From the NCBI GenBank assembly GCA_963565915.1, contig OY751493.1, forward strand, positions 2,356,001 through 2,420,000: a stretch of 64,000 nucleotides of DNA, read 5' to 3'. The notes beneath the pieces were generated by a model. That model had not been told where the DNA came from and searched no databases. It was given only the letters and a program-made list of their open reading frames with translations. Source of the DNA: Entoloma clypeatum (taxonomy: Eukaryota > Basidiomycota > Agaricomycetes > Agaricales > Entolomataceae). Below are positions 55,880-64,000 of this stretch, one piece after another (positions within the stretch are counted from its first letter, which is position 1; each line of letters opens with the position of its first letter). A program made the translations under genes and the position numbers.

Positions 55880-56685
55880 TAGTGATGGACAGGGGTAACC
55901 CATGGGTAAAAAATCCATACCCGTACCCCTACCCTCGAAAAACCGTACCCCCTCGTCAAGGGTAAGGAAAACCCTCACCTACAGGTGAGGGCTTTCGAGG
56001 GTATGCGGGGGTACGGAATACCCACAGGACAGCACACAAGGGTAGACACCCTTGGTGCTATGCAGCCTGTCTGTGCGCCGCGCGCCATTGCGGACCTTGT
56101 GGGGGTGCATGTGTGACCCTCCTCGCTCCTCATGCACATGTCGCGTCCCAGTGCTCTCGCGTACTACACCCACCCTGTTGTGGACCTCCCAGCCCACCTT
56201 CCCTTCTCTAGCCACTGCCTTTGCCTCCCGCGCCATTTGGCGGACGGGTAGGTGGTGGCAGTGGGCGAGTATGGAATGGTGAGGGCTGTTAGGCAAGAGG
56301 GCGTGAGTGGGGCCGTTGGGCATGATGGGGGACCGTTGGGCGTGAGTGGGGACCGTTGGGTGCAAAGGGGGGGCCGTTGGGCATGAAGGGGGGCCATTGG
56401 ACGCCGTTGGGTGTGAGTCGACATGAGTGGGTGTGAGTCAATGTGAGTAGGGGCTGTTGGGTGCGAAGGGGGGGCCATTGGGCATGAGTAGGAGGGATAA
56501 AAGTATCAACATCAACATCAACTTGTTGATTGTTGATTGTTTGGCTCAACCAAACATCATGTGACCCTCCAAACCCATCTGAATGGTGCAGGTTTTTGGA
56601 GGGTAAGAAATTCTGACCCTCATCCTTATCCTCCCTTACCCTTCACCAAAACCCTGAGGGTTTTGTGTACCCTTGTCCATCACTA
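55880..56685. mobile_element. K1: hAT-like TIR element in the transposase of T
   Basis: 806 bp with inverted ends TAGTGATGGACARGGGTA and an exact 8-bp duplication ATATTTAG (55872-55879, 56686-56693). Arms contain GGGTA/TACCC and CCCTCAGGG words. The middle is a GCCCAACGGC-type minisatellite (56270-56490). No transposase is found. A truncated second copy lies at 57935-58800. Confidence 0.82.
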
Positions 56686-56778
56686 ATATTTAGTGGCCTG
56701 AACAGCATTGGAAGCCTTGCCAGTCCTGATTTGTGAAATAATTGATCAGATATTGGTAGGTGTATGCTTGGAATGATG

Positions 56779-57153
56779 CCCAGTCGAGCTGGGATCATGA
56801 TTCTTCAGGGCTTTCATCAGGTTCAAATGGGATATTTGAGTTAACCAATAAACCATCCAACTTATTATGTTTGGGTGGGAATTATCTTGACATCCGATCA
56901 TTTTTTCCAGCTGATTCCCACTCAGTAAGGGCTCAGTCCTGTTTCTCGACCAATCAGAACCGACTTGGAACCAAAAAACCCCCTGAGAAACCCTGATCAA
57001 ACCCCTCGAGTTTCCCGATATGACTCACAAATGGTTCAACCTTTAGGGTTTGAGTGGAAACCATCAAATTTGTCATTTAAACCAATTTTAACCCACTCAG
57101 CCCTGAAAAAGCCCTAAAAAATCGGTGAAAAATCACAATCCCAGCTGACTGGG
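56779..57153. mobile_element. M: 375-bp MITE in T
   Basis: Ends CCCAGTCGAGCTGGGAT and its inverse ATCCCAGCTGACTGGG, with AATGATG duplicated at 56772-56778 and 57154-57160. Non-coding. The 7-bp (perhaps 8-bp) duplication suggests a hAT-type or similar transposase in trans. Confidence 0.7.
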
Positions 57154-57490
57154 AATGATGGCCAGCAAGAGGAGTTCAGCAGTTAGAAAGAAGATTCTGA
57201 AGTACTCTGGAGATGATAAACCTCCCAACACCCAGTTTGGAAGCAATGTGATGAGTGGAGTGGTCATTTGAGACCAGAAAAAGAATGTTTTCCTTCTGAG
57301 AGGAGAAGATAGGATGCACAATGGATTGGAATATGAAAAGAGAATCAAGACTGCTTATACAGCTTGCAGTCAGACACCATTTGATGTAAAGTTACCATAT
57401 CAATCATCAATCAAGGGTTCTATGGCCCTGGCAATGATCTACCATCAGATTCTGATATTTCTGATATCCACTCACATAATTGTCCCAATG

Positions 57491-57647
57491 TGTTCCTCAA
57501 TCAAAATAATTATAACTCCAGATATAATAGTTCAGATTTTATAATTATTTTTTTGATGGATACCCCTGATTCAGTGCTTTGTTTCATTTATCAAGGCCTT
57601 GATTTTATTTGCATTTCTACTGCTGATATTCAGCAAATACCTGAAAT
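57491..57647. other. AT-rich flank of T
   Basis: Outward extension of the T terminal repeat and host sequence. Nothing else seen. Confidence 0.4.
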
Positions 57648-58836
57648 TGTTATGTGTAACAAACCATTCCAAGGTTCGGGCAGAGTGTGCAGGAAGTGGA
57701 AAGGCGAAGAGCAGTGTTATTGCTAAATCTAAGGAACAGGACTATTGTACAAGGGTTTATATAGTACTGACTAGGATACGGTAGCGAGGTGAGTCAGTAC
57801 TGTGGAAGGCAGTGTGCATGAGTAAGGCAACTGCTGAGTAATACTACTGCAGAATGTGAGTCAGCACGGGAGCAAAGTATCTAAAGGGAGATGTAGAGTC
57901 ATAGCAGATAAGTAAGAGGGGGCCGGGTCGGGCCTAGTGATGGACAAGGGTACACAAAACCCTCAGGGTTTTGGCGAAGGGTAAGGGAGGGTAAGGGTGA
58001 GGATCAGAATTTCTTATCCTCCGAAAACCTGCACTGTTCGGATGGGTTTGGGGGGTCACATGATGTTTGGTTGAGCCAAACAATCAATGATTAACAAGTT
58101 GAAGTTGAAGTTGATACTTTTATCCCCCCCACTCATGCCTCACGGCCCCCCTTTGCGCCCAACGGCCCCTACTCGTGTCGGCTCACACCCACTCACATTG
58201 ACTCACGCCCAACGGCGTCAGCTCACACCCACTTGTGTCAACTCATGCCCAACAGCGTCGACTCATGCCCAACGGCCCCCCTTCACGCCCAACAGTCCCC
58301 ACTCACCCCCAATGGCGCCGACTCGTGCCCAACAGTCCCCCGTTGTGCCTAATGGCCCCCCTTCGTGCCCAATGGTCCCCACTCACACCCAACAGCGTCG
58401 ACTTGTGCCCAACAGTCCCCCGTTGTGCCTAACGGCCCCCCTTCACGCCCAATGGCCCCTACTCACGTCGACTCACACCCACTCGTGTCAACTCACACCC
58501 AATGGCGTCCAACGGCCCCCATTCATGCCCAACGGCCCTCACTCGCGCCCAATGACCTCAACTCACGCCGAACGACCTCCCTTTGCACCCAACAGCCAAT
58601 ACTCATGCCCAAGCCTTCACTCACACCCAATGGCCCTCATTCACGCCCAACGGTGTCGACTCGTGCCCAACTGCCGCCAGTCACGCATAACAACCTCCCT
58701 CCGTATGCCCAACGGCCACTGCCCACCATCCTATACTTGCCCGCTGCCACCACCTACCTGTCTGCCAAATGGTGCGGGAGGCAAAGGCAGTGGCCAGAGA
58801 GGCGGATGACATCCGCATACCATAGAATCTGTAACA
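57648..58836 (-). repeat. E-type LTR remnant interrupted by K2
   Basis: Starts TGTTATGTGTAACAAACC like the E LTR, keeps TTGCTAAATCT (57720-57730), and is broken at 57935 by K2. It resumes at about 58801 (GATGACATCCGCATACC) and ends CTGTAACA at 58836, followed by the same polypurine tract as E. Confidence 0.7.
57935..58800. mobile_element. K2: second copy of the K element, one end lost
   Basis: Begins TAGTGATGGACAAGGGTACAC and runs through the same arm as K1 into a long GCCCAACGGC minisatellite (58130-58720). The far TIR is not found. The long frames in it (for example 58087-58809) come from the repeat. Confidence 0.7.
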
Positions 58837-59216
58837 TGTTCCCCCCTTAAGCTCTGTGTCCTCACAGAGTCATTGTCCCCATCCCTCATTGTTGTTGGGA
58901 TCGGACCAGTTCGGACTCTCCTTGAGGCTCCAATCATATATCAGCTCTTTGTTGATGGCAACAGTGAGCTCGAGGCCTTTGATAGCCAGTCAAATACATT
59001 GATTTTTGATAACAAGGGTGCTGGTGTAATTCCCGAGAATGTGTTTCTCCTCAGGGCTGGGGTCAACGGGGAGGTTGGACAGCAAATGAAGCCGGATATG
59101 CATCTGGCGATGAAGGAGATCGGTGAGGGAAGTTTTGAGGGCATGAATTTGGTCTCTCATGGAGAGTGCTTCATTCATGAGGGCGGCGATGGCAGGGTTG
59201 ATGTCGGTGGTGGAAG
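58837..59216 (-). pseudogene. 3' end of an E-type element with a decayed ORF3
   Basis: Directly inside the LTR remnant come the polypurine tract (AAGGGGGGAACA) and a frame related to ORF3 of E: NEALSMRDQIHALKTSLTDL, LHRQMHIRLHLLSNLP, KHILGNYTSTL. The stop and start regions are altered. It is cut at 59217 by G3. Confidence 0.7.
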
Positions 59217-59439
59217 TAGTGTTTGAGGGTTTGGTTTGGTTCGGTTTTTTGCCTCTGAAAGGCATGGACCAAGACCGAGACCGGTCTTTCAAAACCGCCG
59301 AACGGCAAAAGACCGGACCAGACCACAAAGGACCGGTCCCTTGGACTCACAGAGGGTGGACCAAACCGGTCTGCACCGGTCAGAACCGATTTTGTATAAT
59401 ACATTTGATCTAAATATATACCAAGGTCGTACATAATGT

Positions 59440-60020
59440 CAGTGGGCGTGAATGGAGGCTGTGAGAGGGTGTTGCGCGCAAGAAGGGGCGGTTGGACTTG
59501 GGTGGTTGGACTTGAAGAAAGGGCGTTGCGCACAAAGGGAGGGCATTGGCGCAAGTTGGAGGGCAGTGTGCACGAAGGAAGGGCATTCAGCGCCAGTGGA
59601 TGCCGTTGGTCGCTAGAGGGGGTCGTTGGGCTTGAAGGAAGGGCGTTGCACATGAAAGGAGGCCCTTGGCGCAAGTTGGAGGGCAGTGCGCGCGAAGGGA
59701 GGGCGTTACATGCGAAAGGAGGGCATTGGCGCAAGTTGGAGGGTGGTGCGCGCGAAGGAAGGGTGTTGGGTGCTAGAGGGGGCCGTTGGGCAGGAGAGGG
59801 GGCCGTTGGGCACGAAGAGATGCCGTTGGGCATGAAATGGGGCGTTAGACATGGGTCGTGGCAGTTGGGCACAAGGGGCAGCTGTTGGGCTCAAATGGAG
59901 GGCGTTGGGCGCGACTGGACGCCGTTGGGCGCTAGAGGGGCCCATGTGGCATGAATGGTGGCCATTGGGCATGAGTGGTGGCTGTTGGGCAGAAGTGGTG
60001 GCCAGATGGAGTGGGAGGGG
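59440..60020. repeat. GGGCGTTGGGC / GCCCAACGGC minisatellite of G3
   Basis: Imperfect units of 20-40 bp on the theme GCCGTTGGGCGCTAGAGGG. Same core as in G2, K1 and K2. Confidence 0.8.
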
Positions 60021-61355
60021 GGATAAAAGAAGTGTGGGAACGTTTTGTTGGCTGTCTGTCAAATTATGGTTCGAGTTTCGGCGATTGCCGAAAGTGCTTG
60101 GCAGTCGATGCCAAGCGATGAACATTGATGAAACATAAGGCCTCGATGCCCAAACCGTGGCATCACAGGCCTCAAGATGACTTTGAACTTATGGATAGAT
60201 GTATATAGAGTCATAAAAAGTACATATATAGTTGGGAACTCAAGCTATGTATACTAGAGAATCTGTATTCTAAAATGATGCATCAAAACACACTGTAAAT
60301 CGTGATAAACAGTGCATCACCATGGGTTTTCTCAAACACAAAAACAACCTTTTGTTACTTCCTCCCTTCCACAACCACTGTAGTCTATATGTACTGTATA
60401 TATACCATTGTAACATTGTATGTAAATCTACTCAGACCATTCAAATCAAGCCCAAGGACTTAATAAGGTGAATAGAAGCAAAATAGGTAGAAAATTTGAC
60501 CAAAATAGGTAGAAAATTTGACCAAAAAATTTTGTTTCAGCTTTGGATTCTCCTCATTCAGGGGACCTCACAGCACTGTTTTTCAAATTTGGTGCATTCA
60601 TTATGGAGATATAACACTTTTACTGAAATATGCACATTTCATCATTTCTATCTTATCTAGAGATCTAAAAATTATACAAGGTGTTTCAGAAGGTAAATAC
60701 ATATATATTGATGAGTTCTGTCATGTTAAACTATTATTAGATCATGAGAAAGGCACCGCGCGCACCTGCGCGATGCATTTGCACATTGTTTACTGTTGTT
60801 TGGTATAAAGCGTCGCATCGCTATATGCTCAAATCCGTGGCAAAAATTCATAAAATAAATACATATTTATTGACATATGATACTCTGGTACATAATTGAT
60901 ATAGTCTGTAAGCTTACTTCCTCATGTGTAGCCATATTAAGGAGAAATGCGATGTTTTTTGAGTTTGTTTACATATATTTGACACATTTGATGCGCGCGT
61001 GTCGCGCATCATCCAATGTCAAATCAACGCATCCACCCATTGCTCGCTCCGCAATGAGAGGCACACAGATATAACAAAAATAACACAGTAATAATAGTAC
61101 AGATACAACAAAAATAGCACTGTAAACACAGATACAAAAAAAATAACACTGTAATCATATGTTTTAGCTATGTTTTCACCATGTTTCACTCAGTTCTTAA
61201 CCTTTGTGACTCTGAGCACGAGTTTATATACAAGCTAGAAATGTATTCCACTCAGTTGTAGCTTCAAAACAAGCCTTAGACCAATGAAATTGGACTATAA
61301 ATATCTAGAATATTATGCAGATTACTGAAAAATCACCAAAAATAGTAGAATATTA

Positions 61356-61371
61356 GGGGGGGGGGGGGGGG
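61356..61371. repeat. Run of 16 G
   Basis: A homopolymer next to the G3 arm; its length may be imprecise in the assembly. Confidence 0.9.
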
Positions 61372-61583
61372 TTGGAGGTGTATTCCAAAGGGCAAAAAGA
61401 CCGGTCTAGACCTGTTTAGACCGGTCTTTTTGCGGTCTAAGTCAAAAAAAAAATCTAGACTGAACTGCAGTCTAAATTTTCTAAAACGTATAGACCTTAG
61501 ACTGTGGTTCAGTCCAACATGGTCTATTTTTCAGTTCAATTCAGTCCGGTTCAGGTCTATGTAGACTGAACCTTTGAACACTA

Positions 61584-62384
61584 ATGATGAAACAGGGTCC
61601 TTAGGCCACAAAGGACAGAAAGGATTTTAAAAAAGAGGTATATTTGTGGCCGAAAAGACAGGTTGTGTAAGAAATATAGATGGAATTGGTCCTTCATGTC
61701 CCTACTGTTGGGCAGCGCACAATATGAGATTAGGTGATTGGACGAAACAGGGAATATGCACTGGTTCTCTAGCCCATGCGAACAGCTGGCACATGGTGCA
61801 GAACGGTGCTAAGAGGGCTCTGGGGTCTGGGTGAGGTGTGGAAAATCAAGAGGAGGCGGGAAAGTGGGGGAGGCAGGCAGGGAAAGGACCCCACATCTCG
61901 GGCAGTGGGAGGACATCTGGTTGTTTTGGCAGTGGCAACGGCAATGGAAAGTACCACTGTGAATGGCCTATCAAAGAATGATTGTAGTACATGTAAATAA
62001 TTACTTTACAGGCAAGGTAGACATTTGGGAAGCATTGAGAGGTGTGGTACAGCTGGCAGATGTTTGGGAACACATTGAGAGGTGAGGAAAGGCTGGCAGA
62101 TATTTGGAACATGGCAAGAAGCACAGATGGTCAGATACCATCATTGCCAGTAGTGGCAAGCTGTAGGAGCTGGGGATCGACGAGAAGAAGCCCCAAGATG
62201 GAGGGGAGGCCATTGTTGATGATGGAGGGGCCACAGGAAGTGGGGAGAGGCACAGGAAAGGGCCCTAGTCCCTGTTGACAACATGGGAGAGTCGTGGGAA
62301 GTGGGGGGAGGCGTGAAAGGCTGGGGGGAGAGGGGAGGGAGGGTCCTGAAAGAGTTCTAGGGAGTGGGGCAGGCATTTGGTGGC
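61584..62384. other. Non-coding flank with a short direct repeat
   Basis: No gene seen. GCATTGAGAGGTG..CTGGCAGATGTTTGG (62031-62072) is repeated as ACATTGAGAGGTG..CTGGCAGATATTTGG (62072-62109). GGGGAAGTGGGG-like words fill 62160-62360. Confidence 0.45.
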
Positions 62385-62759
62385 TGTATTACAGGTTCTA
62401 CAGTATGCGGATGACGTTGTCATCACTTTTACTTCTCGGCCCGACTCGGCGCCCTCTTATGAATACATTATGTTGCAACATCTATTTCCATTCCCTTCGC
62501 TGCCACTCTGACTTATTCCACAGTAGCTTTACTCAGCTCCGCAGTATGTATGACTCATTGTACATAGCCTTCCGCAGTCGCCTTACTCATGTGCACTGCC
62601 TTCCACAGTACTGACTCATCCGCTACCACCTATAGTCAGTACCTATATAAACCCCTTGTACTAGAGTAGATTCCTTAGATTTAGCAATCACATTGCTCTT
62701 CACCTTTTCACTTTCTGCATACTCTGCCCAAACCTTGGAACGGTTTGTTAAGCATAACA
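62385..62759 (+). repeat. 5' LTR of F
   Basis: About 375 bp, ends GCATAACA. TATATAAA at 62644-62651 and presumed transcript start AGATTTAGCAA at 62677-62687, 33 nt on. Confidence 0.8.
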
Positions 62760-62761
62760 AG

Positions 62762-62772
62762 TTGCTAAATCT
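62762..62772 (+). promoter_or_regulatory. Self-priming primer-binding site of F
   Basis: TTGCTAAATCT, two bases after the LTR, exact complement of 62677-62687. It is kept unchanged although the surrounding LTR has drifted from E. Confidence 0.75.
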
Positions 62773-62819
62773 CGTTAGGTTTGCCCAGAGCGAAGAGAGC
62801 AACTACCAGATGAGTCAAG

Positions 62820-63246
62820 ATGTCGCGCTGCTTTGAAGACTTCACCAGTAACCCATTCGCCACACCAGAAGCCCGACAGGAGGAGCTAAGTCCTTGAGAC
62901 AGTATCGAGTTTATGCTCATCCAGCAGTACATCGAATCGGAGATCCGTCGCATCCTACAGCAGGTGCTTGACAAAGAACTAGACAATGACAAGCATCGCC
63001 CCCATGGCGAGATAGCAGAGAGCATCCATCTTGCTCGGCAACACCAGATCACATGTTACAACACCTGACAAAACAAACTCGAAAGCTTTTGCGTTCAAGA
63101 AGGACCTCAGACAGGTCGGATCACAGAGATCAGAGAGTTTATTGGTGTCCAGACAACCATTATCAGAAGATTGATTAGGATGCTCACTTTGAGACGTCCC
63201 AGAACCACATCATCATGTCTTACTTGAAGCAGCAGATCTATGCCCC
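62820..63246 (+). pseudogene. ORF0 remnant of F
   Basis: ATG at 62820 (MSRCFEDFTSNPFATPEA), homologous to ORF0 of E, where this codon is ACG. TGA codons at 62895-62897, 63066-63068 and 63225-63227 each replace a CGA of E. The Pro/Ser-rich second half is deleted, but the CTAGACATGG junction to gag is kept. Confidence 0.7.
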
Positions 63247-63251
63247 TAGAC

Positions 63252-64000
63252 ATGGCAGAAGCTCTGGCAGTACAAACAATGGATACATCCAAGATCATCA
63301 AAGATCCTGGAATGTTCAAAGACAGACACACCTTTGATGAGTGGTGGAAAGCCACCAAACTATACATCAGGTTCCAAAAGAGCCTCACAGATGATCAGAA
63401 GATTCTTGTGGTACTATCCCGCATGATGGAAGGGTCCGGCAGGCACTGGGCCAGTAACAAATTAGACGCTCTTGCTGTTGACAATAAGAACATCACCTGG
63501 CTAGGTTTTTCCGATGATATCGCCACACGATTCTCCATCGCCAACAAGTCGGTCGCTGCCAAAGCAAGACTCGAAGTCCTGAAACAAGAGAAACATACCG
63601 TTGATGAATTCTTGGATGAATTCAAAGAACTCTTGAAGCTGTCAAACCTTGGCAAAGAAACTGGGAAATACATCCTAGAGAAGAACATCAACCGCAGAAT
63701 CTCTGAACAAGTGGCTAGTGATGGCAAGACATACACCAATTACGCAAAGGAGATCCGTAACAAGGGACAACAGATGGAAGGACACGCAATGGTCATCTGA
63801 GGTGGCGGCGACATGCGCACCAGATCAGGTACCACTTATGGTGGTCAGGGCAAGGCCATGGAGATCGACAAAGCAGGAGTAGCCCGTTGCTACAACTGTC
63901 AACCCTTCGGTCACCTGGCTAAAGACTGTAGCGCTCCAAAGAAGAAAGATGGTCGCAGGTGTTTCAACTGTGACCAAGAAGGCCATATCGCGCACAACTG
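63252..64000 (+). pseudogene. Gag of element F, one TGA, 3' end outside window
   Basis: MAEALAVQTMDTSKIIKDPG through the capsid region, without the stop found in E (IATRFSIANKS). A TGA at 63798-63800 replaces the CGA of E (VI-R-GGGD). The frame then continues to zinc knuckle CYNCQPFGHLAKDC and the start of a second one (CFNCDQEGHIAHN) at the window edge. Confidence 0.85.

Larger units (their letters stand above)
18443..57490 (-). mobile_element. T: single Tc1/mariner-like transposon split by nested insertions
   Basis: Terminal inverted repeats are CATTGGGACAATTTTGTGAG at 18443-18462 and its inverse at 57471-57490 (19 of 20 positions match); weaker similarity continues outward. The transposase lies on the minus strand as an N-half (57154-55712) and a C-half (19050-18493). 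Removing 19051-55711 and one CA rejoins MYREWT with VEDWKRVIWSDET in frame, exactly as in Tc1 transposases. Removing K1 (55880-56685) and M (56779-57153) as well leaves about 1.2 kb, the normal size for this family. It is the oldest layer of the nest. Confidence 0.8.
55712..57490 (-). pseudogene. Tc1-like transposase, N-terminal half, with two insertions
   Basis: Reads (minus) SQIRTGKASNAVQATKY, then after K1 INTLIPTPISSETVRRVLRKHSYKAV, VKKKKPFLSVRHRK and MYREWT. This is the HTH and linker region of Tc1 transposases. It is interrupted by K1 (55880-56685) and M (56779-57153) and continues in the C-half at 19050. A stop lies before SQIRT and another residue run (RHRKESL) is altered, so it is dead. 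Confidence 0.8.
59217..61583. mobile_element. G3: second full copy of the G element, inverted relative to G2
   Basis: Left end TAGTGTTTGAGGGTTTGG, right end ACCTTTGAACACTA; 2,367 bp. It has the G2 order in reverse: ACCGGT arm (59225-59400), minisatellite (59440-60020), AT-rich core (60190-61060), GACCGGTCT arm (61380-61560). An 8-bp duplication is not found (GGTGGAAG against ATGATGAA), so one flank may be rearranged. Confidence 0.68.
62385..64000 (+). mobile_element. F: E-type chromovirus, 5' part only (runs off the window)
   Basis: 5' LTR 62385-62759, then primer site, ORF0 remnant and gag, all matching E on the opposite strand with many transitions. The start of the LTR is placed at TGTATTACAGG by comparison with E and is approximate. 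Confidence 0.85.

Noticed and set aside
58087..58850. Long Pro/Thr-rich frames (240 and 161 codons)
   Set aside because: They run through the minisatellite of K2 in several frames at once; the open reading comes from the repeat unit, not from a gene.
59436..59954. 172-codon Gly/Arg-rich frame
   Set aside because: Same reason: minisatellite of G3.
59209..61591. An 8-bp target duplication for G3
   Set aside because: GGTGGAAG and ATGATGAA do not match, so none is claimed.
62831..63250. ORF0 of F as a working gene
   Set aside because: Three in-frame TGA codons and a deletion of the second half.

Overview
The window is nuclear DNA of a filamentous basidiomycete, most likely an agaricomycete. 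The genes are dense in short introns (about 47-65 bp, GT..AG). The proteins recognised (Has1, Utp4, Tim10, Mph1, yippee) are of fungal or general eukaryotic type. The repeats are dominated by Ty3/gypsy chromoviruses. Species cannot be named from the sequence alone.

Region 1-14.6 kb is a compact housekeeping block: HAS1 (DEAD-box rRNA helicase, cut by the window edge), a small secreted Gly/Asn-rich protein, an Mpv17/Sym1 family membrane protein, UTP4 (SSU processome WD40 protein), TIM10, an At2g23090-like small zinc protein, MPH1/FANCM helicase, a yippee zinc protein and one unrecognised 90-residue protein. Most exon structures were worked out from splice sites and frame closure. Several coding exons are tiny (4, 9, 13 and 23 nt). 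HAS1 and UTP4 both serve ribosome biogenesis. MPH1 serves DNA repair, and TIM10 and the Mpv17 protein act in mitochondria or peroxisomes.

Region 14.6-64 kb is a repeat graveyard with one remarkable structure: a single Tc1-like DNA transposon (T, about 18.44-57.49 kb) whose transposase is split in frame by about 36.7 kb of later insertions. From outside in: T; element X (19051-55711, TIR CATCAGCAAAC); hAT-like element G2 (20093-55652, 8-bp target duplication ATCTTCAG); then LTR elements E (21928-28495, ATGCC) and A (28907-55598, GGTCC). A holds B (28938-42448) and D (45503-52552), and B holds C (34000-40072, AGCT). Target-site duplications fix nearly every junction, so the order of insertion can be read directly.

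The LTR elements are Ty3/gypsy; chromodomains close Pol in A, B, C and E. Elements A, B, C, E and F have 10-11 nt of perfect complementarity between a site just inside the 5' LTR and a site within the LTR. In A, B, E and F that second site sits about 32-34 nt downstream of a TATA box. This is the layout expected of Tf1/sushi-type self-priming. D instead has a TGG-starting, tRNA-type primer site. B has an AAAAAAT slippery site before its gag stop and an antisense two-exon gene for a Zn(II)2Cys6-type protein between pol and the 3' LTR. E carries extra ORFs before gag and after pol. C has identical LTRs and one intact gag-pol frame, so it is the youngest and probably the only complete element.

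The right end (57.5-64 kb) holds E-type LTR remnants, a second inverted copy of the G element (59217-61583) and the 5' part of another E-type element (F), which runs off the window.
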